Shown in pieces: positions 24,301 through 36,673 of a DNA stretch of 64,000 nt; the stretch's first letter is position 1; each line of letters opens with the position of its first letter. The stretch spans positions 9,889,501 through 9,953,500 of the forward strand of contig JAILWY010000016.1 of NCBI GenBank assembly GCA_022113835.1. The letters run 5' to 3'. Made by a program: the position numbers and the translations under genes. The stretch comes from Atopsyche davidsoni (Eukaryota > Arthropoda > Insecta > Trichoptera > Hydrobiosidae). Below the pieces are notes generated by a model. The model saw nothing but the letters and a program-made list of their open reading frames with translations. It made no database searches and had not been told where the DNA came from.

Positions 24301-27300
24301 GTATTGGAAGCTGTTGTGTCGCAGCACATTATTTGTACTTTATCGTGAAGGTTCCAGTCAAAGAGAGCTGTTGAGACAGCCTTAGCTAGATGTTTTCCAG
24401 AAGAATGTTCTAGTTTCGGCACTGCAAGAAGCTGTTCCTTATCGTCAAACGAAGCAATAACTGGCAAGCGTTCTTCTTTAGAACTTCGTACATCCAACCC
24501 GGGTAATAGTTTTCCATCCCAATGGACTGTGACTACGTCGGGTACATTGTTTTGGAAGTCAGATTTTATTGCTTCTGCTCTTGATTTTCTAGTTTCAGTA
24601 CGAATTCGCTGAATCGAGGATTTGTTAATAGGGAAATCATCGCTGCTCAGACCAAGCGCTTCTACCACCGCATTAAGAATGTAAACGGAGTCTCTAATAC
24701 TTAGCTGGCATCGATCTAAAGCTGCAACTAGTTTAGGTGTTACAAGATTCTTTCTACCTCTTTTTGAACTTTGTTCATGGCAGGGAACGTCCAGCAAGCT
24801 GAGTTCAGAATTCAAGATCTGTTCTTCGTCTAAATCTTCTAGCCTTTCTAAGTAATTTGTGGTGGAAGTAGATGCAACAGCTAGTGATTCTCTTTGTCTT
24901 ACAACCCTTTCCTTTTCTTCCAATCGTCGTTGTCTAGATCTATCTTCTTTTTCCGCCAATTTTTTATCAACACCACCTAAGCATCCCGGTCGACCTGGTT
25001 CTCTCTGTTTTATTAAAAATAATTTATCTTCCTCTATTTTCATTCTCTCAAAAGCATCAGCATGTGCAATATCAAACAAATTATTAAGATCAATTTTGAA
25101 ATTGTTCTCACGTCTCTTGAACGTAACCTGAGTTTTCTTACAATTTTTTTGCAATTCCCTCCAAACATGATATAAATCAACAAGTTTCTTCACGCAGTTA
25201 GAAAATCCCCTTGTTGGAATTCTTGCTTTTTCCCAATATATGATGCACTCCCTAATCACAAGATTTGCACTTTCACTAACAGTCAGTTTAATCTCACGAA
25301 TATTGTAAAATAAGACTGAGAGAACTTGTCGATTAGATGGTAATTTTGCACCATTTATTTGATATCTAGGCAAACCAATAAGGAAAATATTTTGTTTATC
25401 ACTCTGTAATTCCACCGACATGTTAACGCACTAAACAATGGAGCACTACTAATCTCAAAAATCACGTATGAAATGACAAATAAAACATGCAGTTACAAGT
25501 CACAGCGCAGTACTTACGCAACTTGTATGGACAAGTTAAAATCGCAAGTCGGCACGGGTTACCGTTTATAAATCGAACTAATATTTTTTTCTAGACAATA
25601 TAGGATTATTACTAAACTTTTAAGAAGGTACGCGTAAAAAAATATTGAACTTGAATTTTAAGGGACACCCTAATATACAGTGTATATATATTAATTAGCA
25701 TCAGATTCAAAGATGAATATTTTTAAATTCCGTGTAATTCAATGATAATTGTTTTGCTACAGAGCTATTTTATTATGATGGTAAAATTTTACTTTAAATA
25801 TTAAAATATGCATAGCATCCATAACAATACCAATCATTTTAACTACGTCTTAATAATAATCATTATTAACAACTTTAATATACTTTTAATTTCGTGCTTA
25901 TATTCTAATTTTTTTGTGAATTGTAACATTTAATTTTATTTCAGCGGGGAATTATTGCTTACAACAATAGCTTTTACACAATCCATCCGCTGCCTGAAAG
26001 ATTTTCCCAACACGGTAACGAGCATCATATCATTTTACGTAGATCAATCAAAAGAGGAATTGATGATTCCATACCATCCTATATAGATAATCACTACAGA
26101 GATAAGACTGCGCTTCAGAACATAGCAAATAATAAACTAGTACAACAAAACGTTAGGAAAATACAAAAGTGGAGTAAATACAGGCGAAAATCTGATAACG
26201 ATGCAACCACTAAGTTAAACGACACATCTGACACAAACTTCACCCAAAATACTACAGAAAACCACCCCTATTTATTTGAAAAGTTAAATTATTTGCATGT
26301 CAATAGAAGAAGTAAGAGATCCGTTATCCCAGCTGTATTTGTTGAGACAGCAGTATTTGTGGACAGAGATTTGCACAAACATATGACGGTTAACTACCCC
26401 AAGGATACTGAGAGAGAATTAGTGAGATTTGTATTAGCAATGATAAATGCAGTACAGCTCCTGTACCACGATCCTACTTTAGGCCAAACGGTAAACTTTG
26501 TCCTCAAAAGACTTGAAATCTTGCACGAAGACCCCACAGCCTTGAAGAGACCTCACGATATTGACAGATTCCTAAGTAACTTTTGTGCATGGCAAAGATT
26601 GGAAAACCCAACGGGGGATACTGACCCTCTGCATTGGGATCATGCGCTTATTTTGACTGGACTGGATTTATATGTGGTCAGCAAACATGGAAAAGTCAGC
26701 AGTCAAGTTGTTGGTAAGTTGAATTTTTCTTTTACAACTCGTGCTTCAAATTAAAGTTTCTAGCTTTATTGTTATATTTCATCTTCAGGTTTTATACGAA
26801 ATAATAAATTAAATTAAAATTAGAAACTTGTTTTTCTAAGCATTCTCTTTCTTTCACCGCGATTCAAAGATGAGGTCGGTTATCATTTTTAAATGTTTAC
26901 AGGTCTAGCTCCAGTAGCTGGAATGTGCACCGTCACTAGCAGCTGTACCGTCAATGAAGGAAGACATTTTGAAAGTGTCTATGTTGTGGCACATGAAATT
27001 GGGCACAAGTAATATATTTGTTTATAAATCATTTTATTCATCAGATAAAACGGAAACAACAGCTTTATGACAATGGTTATTCTTACGATTTTAGTTTGGG
27101 AATGCGTCATGACGGTCCACTTGCAGAGAATGAATGCGATCCTAGTAGCTTTATAATGTCTCCAACGCTTGGCAGTGGAAAAATCACATGGTCGCCGTGT
27201 AGTCGAAGATATCTACAAAGTTTTCTAGAGTAAGCTTTACAAAATATTTCACTTAGCACCAAGGCAGAGTAAACCTATTGATATGAAATTTATATTATAA

Positions 27301-30300
27301 AGCTAACAGTACAGTTATGCTCGTGGTATGTTAGTATGAGTTACATAAAGAGTTTTCGATTTCAGCACTCAACAATCAAGATGTCTATTGGATCATGGCA
27401 GTTCAGCAGGCCAGCTCGATCACAGTGCAGAAGGGTTATTGCCCGGAGAAAGATTTGGCGCTGATCAACAATGTATGGTTTTCATTTACAAAAATTTTTT
27501 TTAAGCTGTATAATCACTTTTATTCACCAATGTTTAACATATGATACAGGCATGTTAAAATATGGAAGAGAAAGCAGACACGCAACTCAGCAGCCACTAT
27601 CGGAAGTGTGCAGAGATCTACATTGTCGACGCGAACGCTACACTTGGACTTCTCATCCTGCCCTAGAAGGAACTCGCTGTGGGGACCATAAGGTTGAGCA
27701 ACAAATTGAGTGAAATAATCACACTTAGATCTAGAAACAGCATAATGAATACTGTTAAAAATATGTATATTAATCCTTACAATTCTTTTTCCAGTGGTGT
27801 CGTGGTGGTCGCTGTGCAGGACGTGGGGGACGTGAGACTGGAAGGGCAACCCCAGCACAGGCAGGTGGGTGGGGCTCCTGGGGAGTTTGGCCTGACTGTG
27901 CTTCGGGCTGTCTTCACAGCGATGCAGGTCGACTCAATGCTGGAAGCAGTGGCATTGCCGTCAGTAGCAGACGTTGTGATTCACCTAGGTATATCATCCT
28001 ATCACACACAACTTTAGTACGAATTTATCCAGTATTTCTTACAGTGAAAGTAAAAATTAGTGATACAGAAAATATTTTTTTAAAATAACAGTAATGTTCA
28101 TTTCACCGCAAACTTATATATGATGTACAGGCAAAACACATTCAGAAATTTTAAATAAAAAATCTGATTCAATATACTATGTACAATGCATAAAATAGGA
28201 TTCTACTACTTCATAATACACAGTATGAATTGGCAGTAGACTGAATAAAATTACAACAATAAAACTTTAAAATTTACCATATTACAGGCCTGAAAATGGA
28301 GGAGAATATTGTGAAGGTTACTCCAAGAGATACAAAACGTGTGTAGCGTCTCAGGTAAAGTTTGTTACAATTTTTTTTTCATACCTACATTGTTGATAAT
28401 AAAACATGTTTTTAAATTAATTTTATTATTTCAGTGCTTGAATGTACCTCGCATGACCATCAGTGAATTTTCTGACCAAATCTGCATCAGAGCAAGAGAA
28501 GTAGATGCAGATCTCATAGGAACCGGGTTCCAGAGATATAATTCAGATGGTATTATTATTTCTTTCTAATAATATTATCTATTTGATTGTGTCAATTTAT
28601 TTTGAAGTTTTTAAAATCAAACCCACATATTTTTTAGCCGGTGATGCCTGTTCTGTTTGGTGTCACACTAGAGGCGGTGGCTTGAAGAGCAGAGGGTGGA
28701 CTTTTCCCGATGGAACAACTTGCCAAACCAAAGTGGGAAAGAAACCTATGCACTGCATTAGTGGTTTATGTGTGGTACGAATATCAATACTCATCAAGGT
28801 CTTACATAATGTGGTGTATCTTTCAGTGTCGATTGAAGATTTCTCTAATAATTATTTTTCAATCATATCAATTGCTTCCTAAAACTTGATAACATAGAAG
28901 GCCTAAAGCTCACTAAAGAATTCTTCAAATCATCATTGGTGTGATTTGGTATCTTCTCGCCTTCTTTTACCTTCGAAGCATCATACTACAATCTATTTCT
29001 AATTTAAAGCCCCCATGGCTGGAATACAAACTAAATTTCAAATGATCTATTAATTATGAATCTATCATCATTTTAGGAATTCAAATGCTCGAGCACGGAA
29101 GATGGTGAATACACCAGTACAACAGGCATATGCATTCGGGAGCCGGAGGCGCAACCCGTCAGCTCCAGTCAGTGGCGCCGCTCCAGTGGCCCACAATGGC
29201 ACGCAGCCAGTGGCTGTCACTACCACTGTGTGTCGCCCGGCTCAGGCATCCGCCTCGTCAAGGGCCGCAGTTCCGACCCCAGGAATAGTATACAACTATG
29301 CAGACCTGACGAAATAGTAAGAATTCTAAAATATTACTTATCTACTACCATAAAACCTGGAAAACCTGACTTGTTTTCAAACAAGTATTATTGATGAATG
29401 ACTAGTACTCAACACCATTTTAAGGTCGCAAATTTGTTTCTAGACAACAAATTTTTAAATGCCTTGTAAATAATAATTTTGTTTTAAATTCAAATAACCC
29501 CACCCTGTTGCCAAAACCCAAGGTTATGACCATATCAAAAATAGAAATTCAAAGACTTTGAAGGCTCATCGTTAATGCTAAATGGATACATCATTTTGCA
29601 GGGATGTGGAAGACTTAAAACACCACACGAACACGCCACATATATATGCACAAAATATAAAGAGCGTGTAAGGAGACTATCCGGCGTAGGGATGCAGATA
29701 TCACCTGCTCTTGGTAAGCCACACTTCTCGACTACAAAATGCATAGCATTAAAGAAAATAAGAGTAAAAACTAAGGTTTATTACTTATTTTTGATTATTT
29801 TACTATTGCAGAAGATCCCGATAGACCATGTCGCATAGCCTGCCAAGATGAAGCAGTCTCCCATAGGTTTTATTTAGTAAATGGTCAAGAAGGTTGGTTT
29901 CCATTCGGTACATCTTGCAGCAAACACAAACCTGCCTACTGCATAAGTGGCAAATGTTTGGTAAGTCAAATAATAATTTATCATTGACTCATCATTTTAA
30001 TTATTTAAAATCATGGTATTAACTAATCATTTCTAAAGCTTCAAAAACTATACTACGTGAAAATAAAATAATATTATATAGATATCAACAAATTTAAGAA
30101 GATCTTTTGACTATATATTTTATAAATTGCTGCAAATCAGCGCATTATATATTATATCACATATATGTAAAATAAATCATGTCAAAAGCATAACAAAGTT
30201 TTTCAGTGTAGCTTTTAAATAGATATAAATGTTTAGTTGATACATATACCTTTTGCTCACTTGCTCTTTAAAAATTAAACTCTATCACGCTGCATTGCTA

Positions 30301-30822
30301 ACTTCACTTCTCATTTTAAAAACAAATGGGTTGTTTTTCAGGAGTTTGGTTCTGATGACACACCATTATCAGAGACGGAGTTCACTCTACCCTTGCTACC
30401 GCGCAACAACAAGACATCTCACTTGCGAGCAAGCAGGCGAGCCAAAAGAAGTGTCGATAAACGAGACAACCCCATACGAATCAAGGCCACTCTGGATCAA
30501 GCACATCTAGACGAAATCATTTCAACTCTCAACTTCTCAGGTTTGTACATCCAACACAAAAACTAAAACATTTTTATATAAAGCCGATATGTACAATTTC
30601 AATGATCTCTTTACACTAATTACCAATTCGTGAAAAAAATATATACTGAAACATTTGTTTTTTTTGTTAACAGGGATGTTTCAGCACCAGATGGAGCAGA
30701 TGGGTGGCATGGAGGACAGGTCGGAGTTCTTCATTGTGGACTTTAACAATCCTGTGTTCGTAGCCCCTGAGGACACCGTTGTGGCCCGCGTTGGGCGACA
30801 CCACATCCACTGGGACTACTGA
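15324..30822 (+). CDS. ADAMTS-family secreted metalloprotease (5' exon not found)
   Basis: Zinc endopeptidase expected to be secreted and to cleave extracellular matrix. Exons: 15324-15396, 19446-19711, 25945-26713, 26903-27008, 27095-27229, 27366-27472, 27550-27692, 27795-27988, 28288-28354, 28435-28549, 28638-28774, 29077-29316, 29602-29713, 29812-29960, 30342-30540, 30674-30822. All join in phase, giving 986 codons plus TGA. In order: a prodomain with the conserved CGGV end, a furin site RRSKR followed by SVIPAVFVETAVFVD, a reprolysin catalytic domain with HEIGHNLGMRHDG split by an intron, a Met-turn (SSFIMSP), a Cys-rich disintegrin-like part ending in CGDHKWC, one thrombospondin type 1 repeat (GGWGSWGVWPDC), then Cys-rich and spacer-like parts. 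No further TSP1 repeats follow. A second dibasic site (RRAKRSVDKR) lies near the C-terminus. The donor after 27692 (GTTGAG) is the weakest. The signal-peptide exon is missing. Family assignment is firm; orthology (for example to Drosophila stall or AdamTS-A) is not decided. Confidence 0.92.
15397..19445 (+). other. First visible ADAMTS intron
   Basis: It contains no exon that fits the gene. An 11-bp inverted repeat sits at 15,801-15,844. 16,350-16,740 and 18,510-19,215 are GC-richer than their surroundings and carry short open frames on both strands. A frame of 179 codons at 16,948-17,487 has no ATG start and AT-rich composition, so I treat it as chance. A TA microsatellite lies at about 18,008-18,027. 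Confidence 0.5.
20014..20021. repeat. 8-bp target-site duplication, left copy
   Basis: ATATACAG directly precedes the left end of the transposon and is repeated exactly at 25,673-25,680 after the right end. Eight bases is the usual duplication length for hAT elements. Confidence 0.9.
20022..20035 (+). repeat. Left terminal inverted repeat
   Basis: TAGGGTGTCCCTTA, identical to the complement of 25,659-25,672. The match ends after 14 bases. Confidence 0.9.
21105..21518 (+). CDS. Proline-rich open frame inside the transposon (unrecognised)
   Basis: An uninterrupted frame from 21,105 to the TAG ending at 21,518. No ATG lies before codon 77 or so, so it looks like a 3' exon: possible acceptors are at 21,119 (acacag) and 21,140 (gatatag). 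The product is rich in Pro, Ser and Lys, with many PxKP and PPxKP runs, then a short lysine-rich tail with three cysteines (KPCSVCP and SKACYSSP). I recognise no domain. Composition resembles extracellular-matrix or mucin-like linkers. Its place between the two transposon left ends suggests captured host sequence. It converges on, and overlaps by about 90 bases, the Cys-rich frame on the other strand. Confidence 0.4.
   Translation, partial: EFNTQVFTDSDIGIFPSKPICPEKKPRNPGKSPSTPETPPSSPKPKHPQPPEKPIPSSNPIPTAPPRKPSSPSAGIPVPQTRPDPPQKPTQPLQPEPSQPTDKKPSKISKPCSVCPNGSTKKKKYDKKGSKACYSSP
21430..21834 (-). CDS. Cys/Arg/Lys-rich pentapeptide-repeat frame (unrecognised)
   Basis: A minus-strand frame of about 134 codons with no ATG at its beginning (a TAA lies just upstream), so it would need an upstream spliced exon. 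It is very basic. In its middle a cysteine recurs every fifth residue for seven units (CARSK, CQRKI, CARMK, CQLRK, CQRSR, CARGR, CPRKI), and a similar CSREACPKANC follows. Cys is encoded by both TGC and TGT and Arg by AGA, CGA, CGC, CGG and AGG, which favours selection on protein over a simple 15-bp DNA repeat. Basic, Cys-rich composition is typical of protamine-like or sperm-tail proteins of insects, but this is only a compositional likeness. It could also be chance in a GC-richer block. Confidence 0.35.
   Translation of the reverse strand: MQKCKNFSKIRRSQKKCLQRTIQRRQRRRARYKSAHAGCARSKCQRKICARMKCQLRKCQRSRCARGRCPRKISPRRGLQNLFIRKTCPNKNRRKKKANCSREACPKANCNMLYYPFYRTFFSLLNHLGTQSKA
22799..23042 (+). 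mobile_element. Nested copy of the transposon's left end, with its own 8-bp duplication
   Basis: About 240 bases are nearly identical (a handful of differences) to 20,022-20,264. ATGAACAT occurs directly before it (22,791-22,798) and directly after it (23,043-23,050). This suggests that a 244-bp fragment starting at a true terminus was inserted into the larger element. Its right side (CAATTAG) is not a normal hAT terminus, so the insertion was one-sided or used a cryptic end. The alternative is that 22,799 is the real left end of a 2.9-kb autonomous element and 20,022 belongs to a rearranged extension. Confidence 0.6.
23084..25421 (-). pseudogene. hAT-like transposase, one in-frame stop
   Basis: Exon 1 runs 25421 to 23483 and exon 2 from 23400 to 23084, joined by an 82-bp intron (GTAAGT donor, TTTCCAG acceptor). 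The start ATG gives MSVELQSDKQN. A single TAA at 24,141-24,143 interrupts an otherwise continuous frame; the codons on both sides are in the same phase. Recognisable parts: VHWDGK with an Asp near residue 302, CCDTTASNTG with an Asp near residue 368, CRHH near 397, and a C-terminal part (NDTAERAVKMMQDFN) that fits the usual position of the hAT dimerisation region. These features are those of an RNase H-like DDE transposase family with relatives in many invertebrates. Only the one stop and no frameshift are visible, so decay is recent. Confidence 0.8.
25659..25672 (-). repeat. Right terminal inverted repeat
   Basis: TAAGGGACACCCTA, the exact complement of the left end at 20,022-20,035. It is followed by the ATATACAG duplication. 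Confidence 0.9.
25673..25680. repeat. 8-bp target-site duplication, right copy
   Basis: ATATACAG, identical to 20,014-20,021, marks the outer right boundary of the hAT insertion. Confidence 0.9.
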
Positions 30823-30957
30823 CCAAACAGTCATATGTGATAACTAGCAATGTTATTTATGCGTAATTCTTAACTAAATTTATAGTTCATATTTGTATGC
30901 CTTAGCGAAACATGTGATTTTTAAAATAATTTTTTTAACTGATTATTATTAATAGGT

Positions 30958-30963
30958 AATAAA
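30958..30963 (+). terminator. Poly(A) signal of the ADAMTS gene
   Basis: AATAAA lies 136 bases after the TGA at 30,820-30,822. The next gene, HAUS3, converges on it tail to tail with its stop at 31,609. Confidence 0.6.
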
Positions 30964-31608
30964 TTTTTATGGTATTATAACAATGTTTTATTAAATAACG
31001 AATTCTAAAAGATATAGTACATGAATTAGCAAAAAGTGGGATTGTGTCAATGTGTTTAGTTAAAGAAAGAATGGAAACCTAATAAATAAATTAGAAGTAA
31101 AACTGATGCAGAATAAAACTTGGGGAATTTGTTTGCAATATTTAATAATTTTATTGATCTTAATCATTGACTCAATTAAATACGAAATATTTACAATTTT
31201 ATCTAAAATTACACATAACATAGTGTACTTTTTACGTCGTTAATTTTAGATGAATTACTGTTATAATTTTATTACTGATCTTGGTGACTCATTTAACCGT
31301 GTTTTTTTTACAAATATAAGCTGTAGAAATCATTTGTACATTCACAAATAACTTCCATTTGTAAAGGAAACGAGTCATCAGGAACAGCGGCAAAGTAGGT
31401 TCATTTATGATTTTAATAGCATTATAACAATCTACAAAGATTACTAAAATTACCTATGCTTCAGTATTCACGCATTAAAATAATATGTTTTTAAGCATAC
31501 CATCTATTTTATATATTAAAAATATACCATGAGTAAAGCAATTACAACCTCCATTGTATCCGAAAGATCACTCTTGAGAAGTACAACATTTGTATTATCT
31601 TAAATTAT

Positions 31609-34600
31609 TTATTTGAAAGGAACAATGGGTGCTTTGCCTTCATGCTCCCGCATAAAGGCAGTTATTTTGTGAGGTTCGCTCAAAAACCATATCCACAATT
31701 TTTTAAGCACCCCTTCTTTTTCAATGCTCTTCTGCAATAAAAATAATCAAAAATTAATAGAAGTTAAATTACAGCACAACTGAAATAAAGCTATTAAAAT
31801 AATAATGGGCTTTCTTAAAATGTGTTCCTCCTTCTTGATTCCTAGTAGATTGAAAAATATACATGAAACACATTTTTTTAAATTACATTACACAGAAATT
31901 AATAAATCTGAGCATATTACAATCATTGAAGTGTTATTTTACCCTATGCAACATTTATGTGGAATAAATTATGCATAATTTTTGGGTCTTTAAATTATTG
32001 TTACAATAACAGAAAAAATATAAAATGAAACTGAAATTTGCTGAAGAATTGGTGGTCAAAAAATATATGTATTTTAAGTACGAATATCAATCGCTTCGAT
32101 ATAATTACACCAGGATAATAAATCATGACAGTAATTATGAACAAACTCAAAATCTAATGGATAACATGCAACAAATTTATTATACTCTCTTACCTTGAAA
32201 TTGATGAAGTTTTTAACTAATTGTTGCACTTTTTCTTCACTTTTTGCATTCCTGTCTTTTATTTCGTGGAGGCCATCTGCCAGAACGGTGTCACATATAA
32301 CAGGCTGCTTAGTAGCGCCGTCCCAAATTATTTGTTTTGTGGGCGCACTTGCATTTTTACTACAATAATAAGTATAACATTCACGTTACAAAAAAATCTT
32401 AAAAGATAATTAGTCTTACAAAAAACACTCAAAACTATGCAATCACTGTAGTAATTACAGATGAAGTGCTATAGGTTCACCATTAAAAAGTCTGGTGTAT
32501 AATTCATAATTATCTCTTCATGCAGCAGTGAAATTGTAAAAAAATAAGCAAAATCATTAAAACAATTAAATAATACTCACTAATCTTTCAATTTGTCCAG
32601 AGTGCTGATGAAGTTTTCTTGAAACACCACCTTTTCCATTTTGGCAATGTTAGATTGCAAAAGTTGAATTTTATCTACAATGTCTGTAACTCGTGTAGTA
32701 TCGTGAATCTCAAACAGAGTGAATAAGCTTTCCAAGAAGAATTCACGCCTTACCAATGGTTTAAAGGGAAACTAAAAAATATATATGTATACTTTAGAAA
32801 CAAGTTAAGTCACATACCTGTGAAATATGAACTTAGATGATATAATATTAGAATCATGAAATATGAATTGTTTAACATCATACAGCTTAGAACAATAAGT
32901 GATAAGAGCAAAAGTGTGGATATTAAAACATAATTCATTTCATAAAGCGACATGTGATGCCCAAATTAGCATTAGATCACAAGTGCTGTTTTTATTTTTG
33001 CATTTTCAATTTCCAGGTTCGAAAAAAAGGTAAGCTCAATGGACTCCCTGAATATAAGGCAAATACTGTCAGACATAAATGCAAACTTTCCTCACCAAAC
33101 ATCCAACATACCAACCTTCGATGCAACAATACCCATTTAAACAGGAATAACTCTATAAAATAAATTAAATACCTAACCCAACCAAACTTGAATTATCAAA
33201 CATATATGTATATTCATTGTTCTGGGTATATACTTACACATCTAGCATTACAAGCTGTTATATCTGCCTGAAGGTAATTCATTGCATCCATTGAAAACTT
33301 GTAGAGATTTGAAACTATGTGCTCGTCCCTCTTCAAGCACAATAATAGGAAATTGTTTTCATTCAAAGCCATTTGCACCATGTTTGCAGTTGAACATAAC
33401 CTATCATGTACCTCCCTAATCAAAAAATACAACTTTTTAAAAACAAAATATAGCAATCAAACTTCTACAATATTATCTTTTATCGTAAAAACTTATTGAA
33501 AACACTTGCAGTGTTAAAAGGTACATTATTCAGGATTCCTAAAATTATTTTAAAAGGATTTGTCAAATGAGTTCAAAAATTACTAATAAAAATAAAAACT
33601 TACACAAACTTTTCAAGTTTGATTTCGACTTCCTCTAAAACAACATCTTCAATTTTTTTTTTAATAAAATTTGATATTGCCGGAGAGAATTCCTGCTTCA
33701 AAATTATTTCAATCTCCGCCTCCAGAACTTCAATGGAGCCGATATTTTTTATCGTTTCAAAACTGAAAACAAAATAATACACCAATTGCAATTTTACATT
33801 TCATCCAAACTTACATAAAAAATGTATTAATCGAAATGTAATTTCCAGTTAAATTTAAATACTCACCGCGAGTCATAATAAGAATCAAAATCATAATTTT
33901 TTCTGAACTTTAATTTCTCCAAGATACCACAGAGTTCATAATCATATTTAATGTAAAGCCACAATGCATCTTCTAACCTGTAAGAAATTATAAATATTTA
34001 TTATCAAATGCATTTTGAAGCCATGAAATATACTTTAATAAAAACAGCTTGACTGCTTCATTTGGAAATAATTTTTTAATATTACTAGTTTTTCTTCAAA
34101 CTGATCTTTAAGTATCAATCACCCTTACTTCCGCAATATGACTTACTTTTTGCTTATGTCTGCAAGTTTCATATCAATTAATACCGCATTCTCATTTTCA
34201 ATATTGTAAACATTAAGACTTGAAACATCGGGAGGATAATTTTTTGTAGAATTGACGCCTGTATTTGCCGTAACTCCAAGCTGCCGTGATATATGTAGGT
34301 TCAAATACGTTTCAAGAAGTTTTGTTCTTTCGAAATAGAGTTCAAGCGGCATTTCACAAAAGAACAACTTTTTATCATTCTGAAATATTTACAATCATCA
34401 AAAAAATATTATTATAACAGCATTTTCAATTAACATGGAAATGAAACTAAGCATTTTGATATAGATATTAAATATAAAAATTGATTACTTCTTTAGAATG
34501 AATACACTTTTCCAATGTAGCTTCAATCATATTGTAGTATTTTAATTTTTTTTTAGTTGAAATATCGACCATTTCTGTACACTCTTTAATAACATCTGAA

Positions 34601-35594
34601 TAAGTTATCCTCTCACTGGCCAACATTTCTCTTGAAGCAATCTGCTCTTTTGAAATCTTCATGTTTATTTCCCTATACAAACAAACATTTAAATATATTA
34701 ACGATCCGACTAAATTATAAAAGGGAGCTTCCTCAAGTACCTAATTATTTTTGGCTAAACGTGGTCATGTATTAATTCAATAATTTTCCCCAGAACACCA
34801 CTAACAACGCATTGATATTTGCGACATTTTATAAACGTCTATGAATTTAAAGTAGCATTACATATAATAAATATTTACTCATAAATTCAGACATTTCTGC
34901 AACAACAACACACGAGTGCATAACATTTGAATATTAATAATTAAGTACATGATAATAAATTAGTTAAATAATCATAAGTATAAAAAGTATAACATGCATT
35001 ATTTTTATTAGAATTGGTACACATAGTGCCATATATGTGACCTTAAGAGTAGTCTAGTTTATTTTACCACATATTGACAAAATTTTAAGCATGGACATCA
35101 AACAAACCACTGAAATGAAAAAAAATACAAACTTGTCTTGTATGAGAAGTTTTTCTCTGGTTGTTTGCTGTCCCTGCAGCAGATCCAAGATTTCTTGCAA
35201 ATCATTAAGTTCTTCCTCTTTTTTCAGTAGTGATTCTTTATTCTGAGGACACACTAAGCCATCATATGTATTAAAGATGTCATCTAGTTCCGATGTAAGA
35301 TTTTCGCCGTACAGCACTTCATTATTGTCGTATATTTCTGAAATTCTAATAAAATGTATTATTGACATCTTGAACAAAACATTGACCATTAAAAATGTCG
35401 TAATATTTTTAAATAAAAACATTTGCTTACTTAATCTTTTCCTCAGGAGTTAGAGAGTTATCGTTGGTTATATTTCGGTAGAACCAATTTAATATTTCAT
35501 TACCGTCGTCCAATAACCAACCGAACGAAACGTCGACCGCACCAAAATTTAAAGACTTCAGATGGTTCTTGAATAAAATCTCGTCTAGCTCCAT
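31609..35594 (-). CDS. HAUS3: HAUS augmin-like complex subunit 3
   Basis: A subunit of augmin, which recruits gamma-tubulin ring complexes to existing spindle microtubules for branching nucleation. Exons (minus, 5' to 3'): 35594-35431, 35345-35133, 34672-34489, 34379-34147, 33977-33867, 33762-33604, 33415-33238, 32771-32581, 32359-32194, 31731-31609. They total 1,722 bases, 573 aa plus TAA, near the roughly 600 residues of human HAUS3. The N-terminus has the family's hallmark order FGWLLDDGNEILNWFYRNI followed by LTPEEK. The rest is largely helical with heptad-like stretches (KKEEELNDLQEILDLL; residues after exon 5), consistent with augmin's coiled coils. The C-terminal KKLWIWFLSEPHKI also fits. 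All splice junctions are GT-AG; the second donor (AA/GTTTGT) is the weakest. Drosophila's counterpart is dgt3. Confidence 0.82.
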
Positions 35595-36637
35595 GTTTTT
35601 GATATAATATTTAACTTGAGTTTACTTCTAGGGTATAATGATTGAAATTATTATTATTATTCACTCTACGTATGACCTACGACCGGTTTATTTAATTTCA
35701 TATGACAGTGACCAAACTTTTGAAATTTGACAACCAGTAAAACAATGTTGCCAGCAACGAAGTGTATATATTTTTTTTACACCCATTAAATGCTAGGATG
35801 TATATTTTAATAAATTAAAATAATATACAGCTCTCTATATTCAGATTATTTTTTAAACTAGCTTTATTTTATATATTACTTTTATGTCTCAAAATTAAAA
35901 TTTAACAATGTGTTTTGAGTTTCAGTAGTTCGATATTTCATTTAGTAAAAAAAAGTAATCTCTGATCTTGGTATCCTGTAAGCAATAACTAAATACAGAA
36001 CAGTCGTGTTTCAATTTGGTAATATATTATTTATCCATTTGCGTACATATAATTGAGTGTGTATGTATCACATTTTATCACAATATTACTGATTTTAAGT
36101 AGTAAATATTACTATTCGGAATAAACAAATCTGCGACAATACTAATTACCTTAGGAAATGAGTCAATCAATATTAAATTTTCCTTTTTATTTCTGATGAT
36201 ACATTTGTAAAATAGCACTAACAACAATTAAAATTTTAGGAGTAGCGTCGAGTAATAAAAGCTTGGGTACCTTTGAAATCTCAAGAAAATTGCAATATAC
36301 CAAGTGAATGCGTCGAAATAAATATTATACAGTGATTTCCCCCAAGAGACTTGTGAGTTTTTACTTACCCATGCTTTTAAGTACACACACCATTTGGTGT
36401 AAATACCCTTCATCGTTTAAGAATAACCATCAATGTTAAATAATCCAATAAATCAAACAGAATACTATATAACAAGATAGGGATTCTTTATATGAGGCAT
36501 ATATTTTACAAGAATTACTGTTTAATTATATTGTTCAAGAAATTTTTCAAATTAAATAGAAAATCCTTTAAACTAACATGCAACATTAAATATAAAAATA
36601 GGTACAAATAAATATTAATGAAAATAAAAATAATTTT

Positions 36638-36643
36638 TTTTAT
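36638..36643 (-). terminator. Poly(A) signal of the NOL8-like gene
   Basis: TTTATT on the plus strand, AATAAA on the minus strand, 31 bases past the TAA at 36,674-36,676. Confidence 0.55.
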
Positions 36644-36673
36644 TTACTAACAATATACATGTTCACGCAATAT

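Larger units (their letters stand above)
20022..25672. mobile_element. hAT-type DNA transposon, 5.65 kb, with cargo
   Basis: The ends are 14-bp perfect inverted repeats, TAGGGTGTCCCTTA on the left and its complement on the right, flanked by a perfect 8-bp duplication ATATACAG. This defines the outer limits. The element lies in the intron between ADAMTS exons 19446-19711 and 25945-26713. Contents from left: about 240 bp of left-end sequence, about 2.5 kb of cargo with two unrecognised ORFs, a nested second copy of the left end (22,799-23,042), then a minus-strand transposase gene reading away from the right end. The stop codon in the transposase suggests this copy is not autonomous. TIR start (TAGGG), TSD length and the protein all point to hAT or a close relative. 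Confidence 0.85.

Noticed and set aside
22799..25672. A simple 2.9-kb hAT element with ends at 22,799 and 25,672
   Set aside because: The bases before 22,799 (ATGAACAT) do not match those after 25,672 (ATATACAG), while those before 20,022 match perfectly. Kept as an alternative only.
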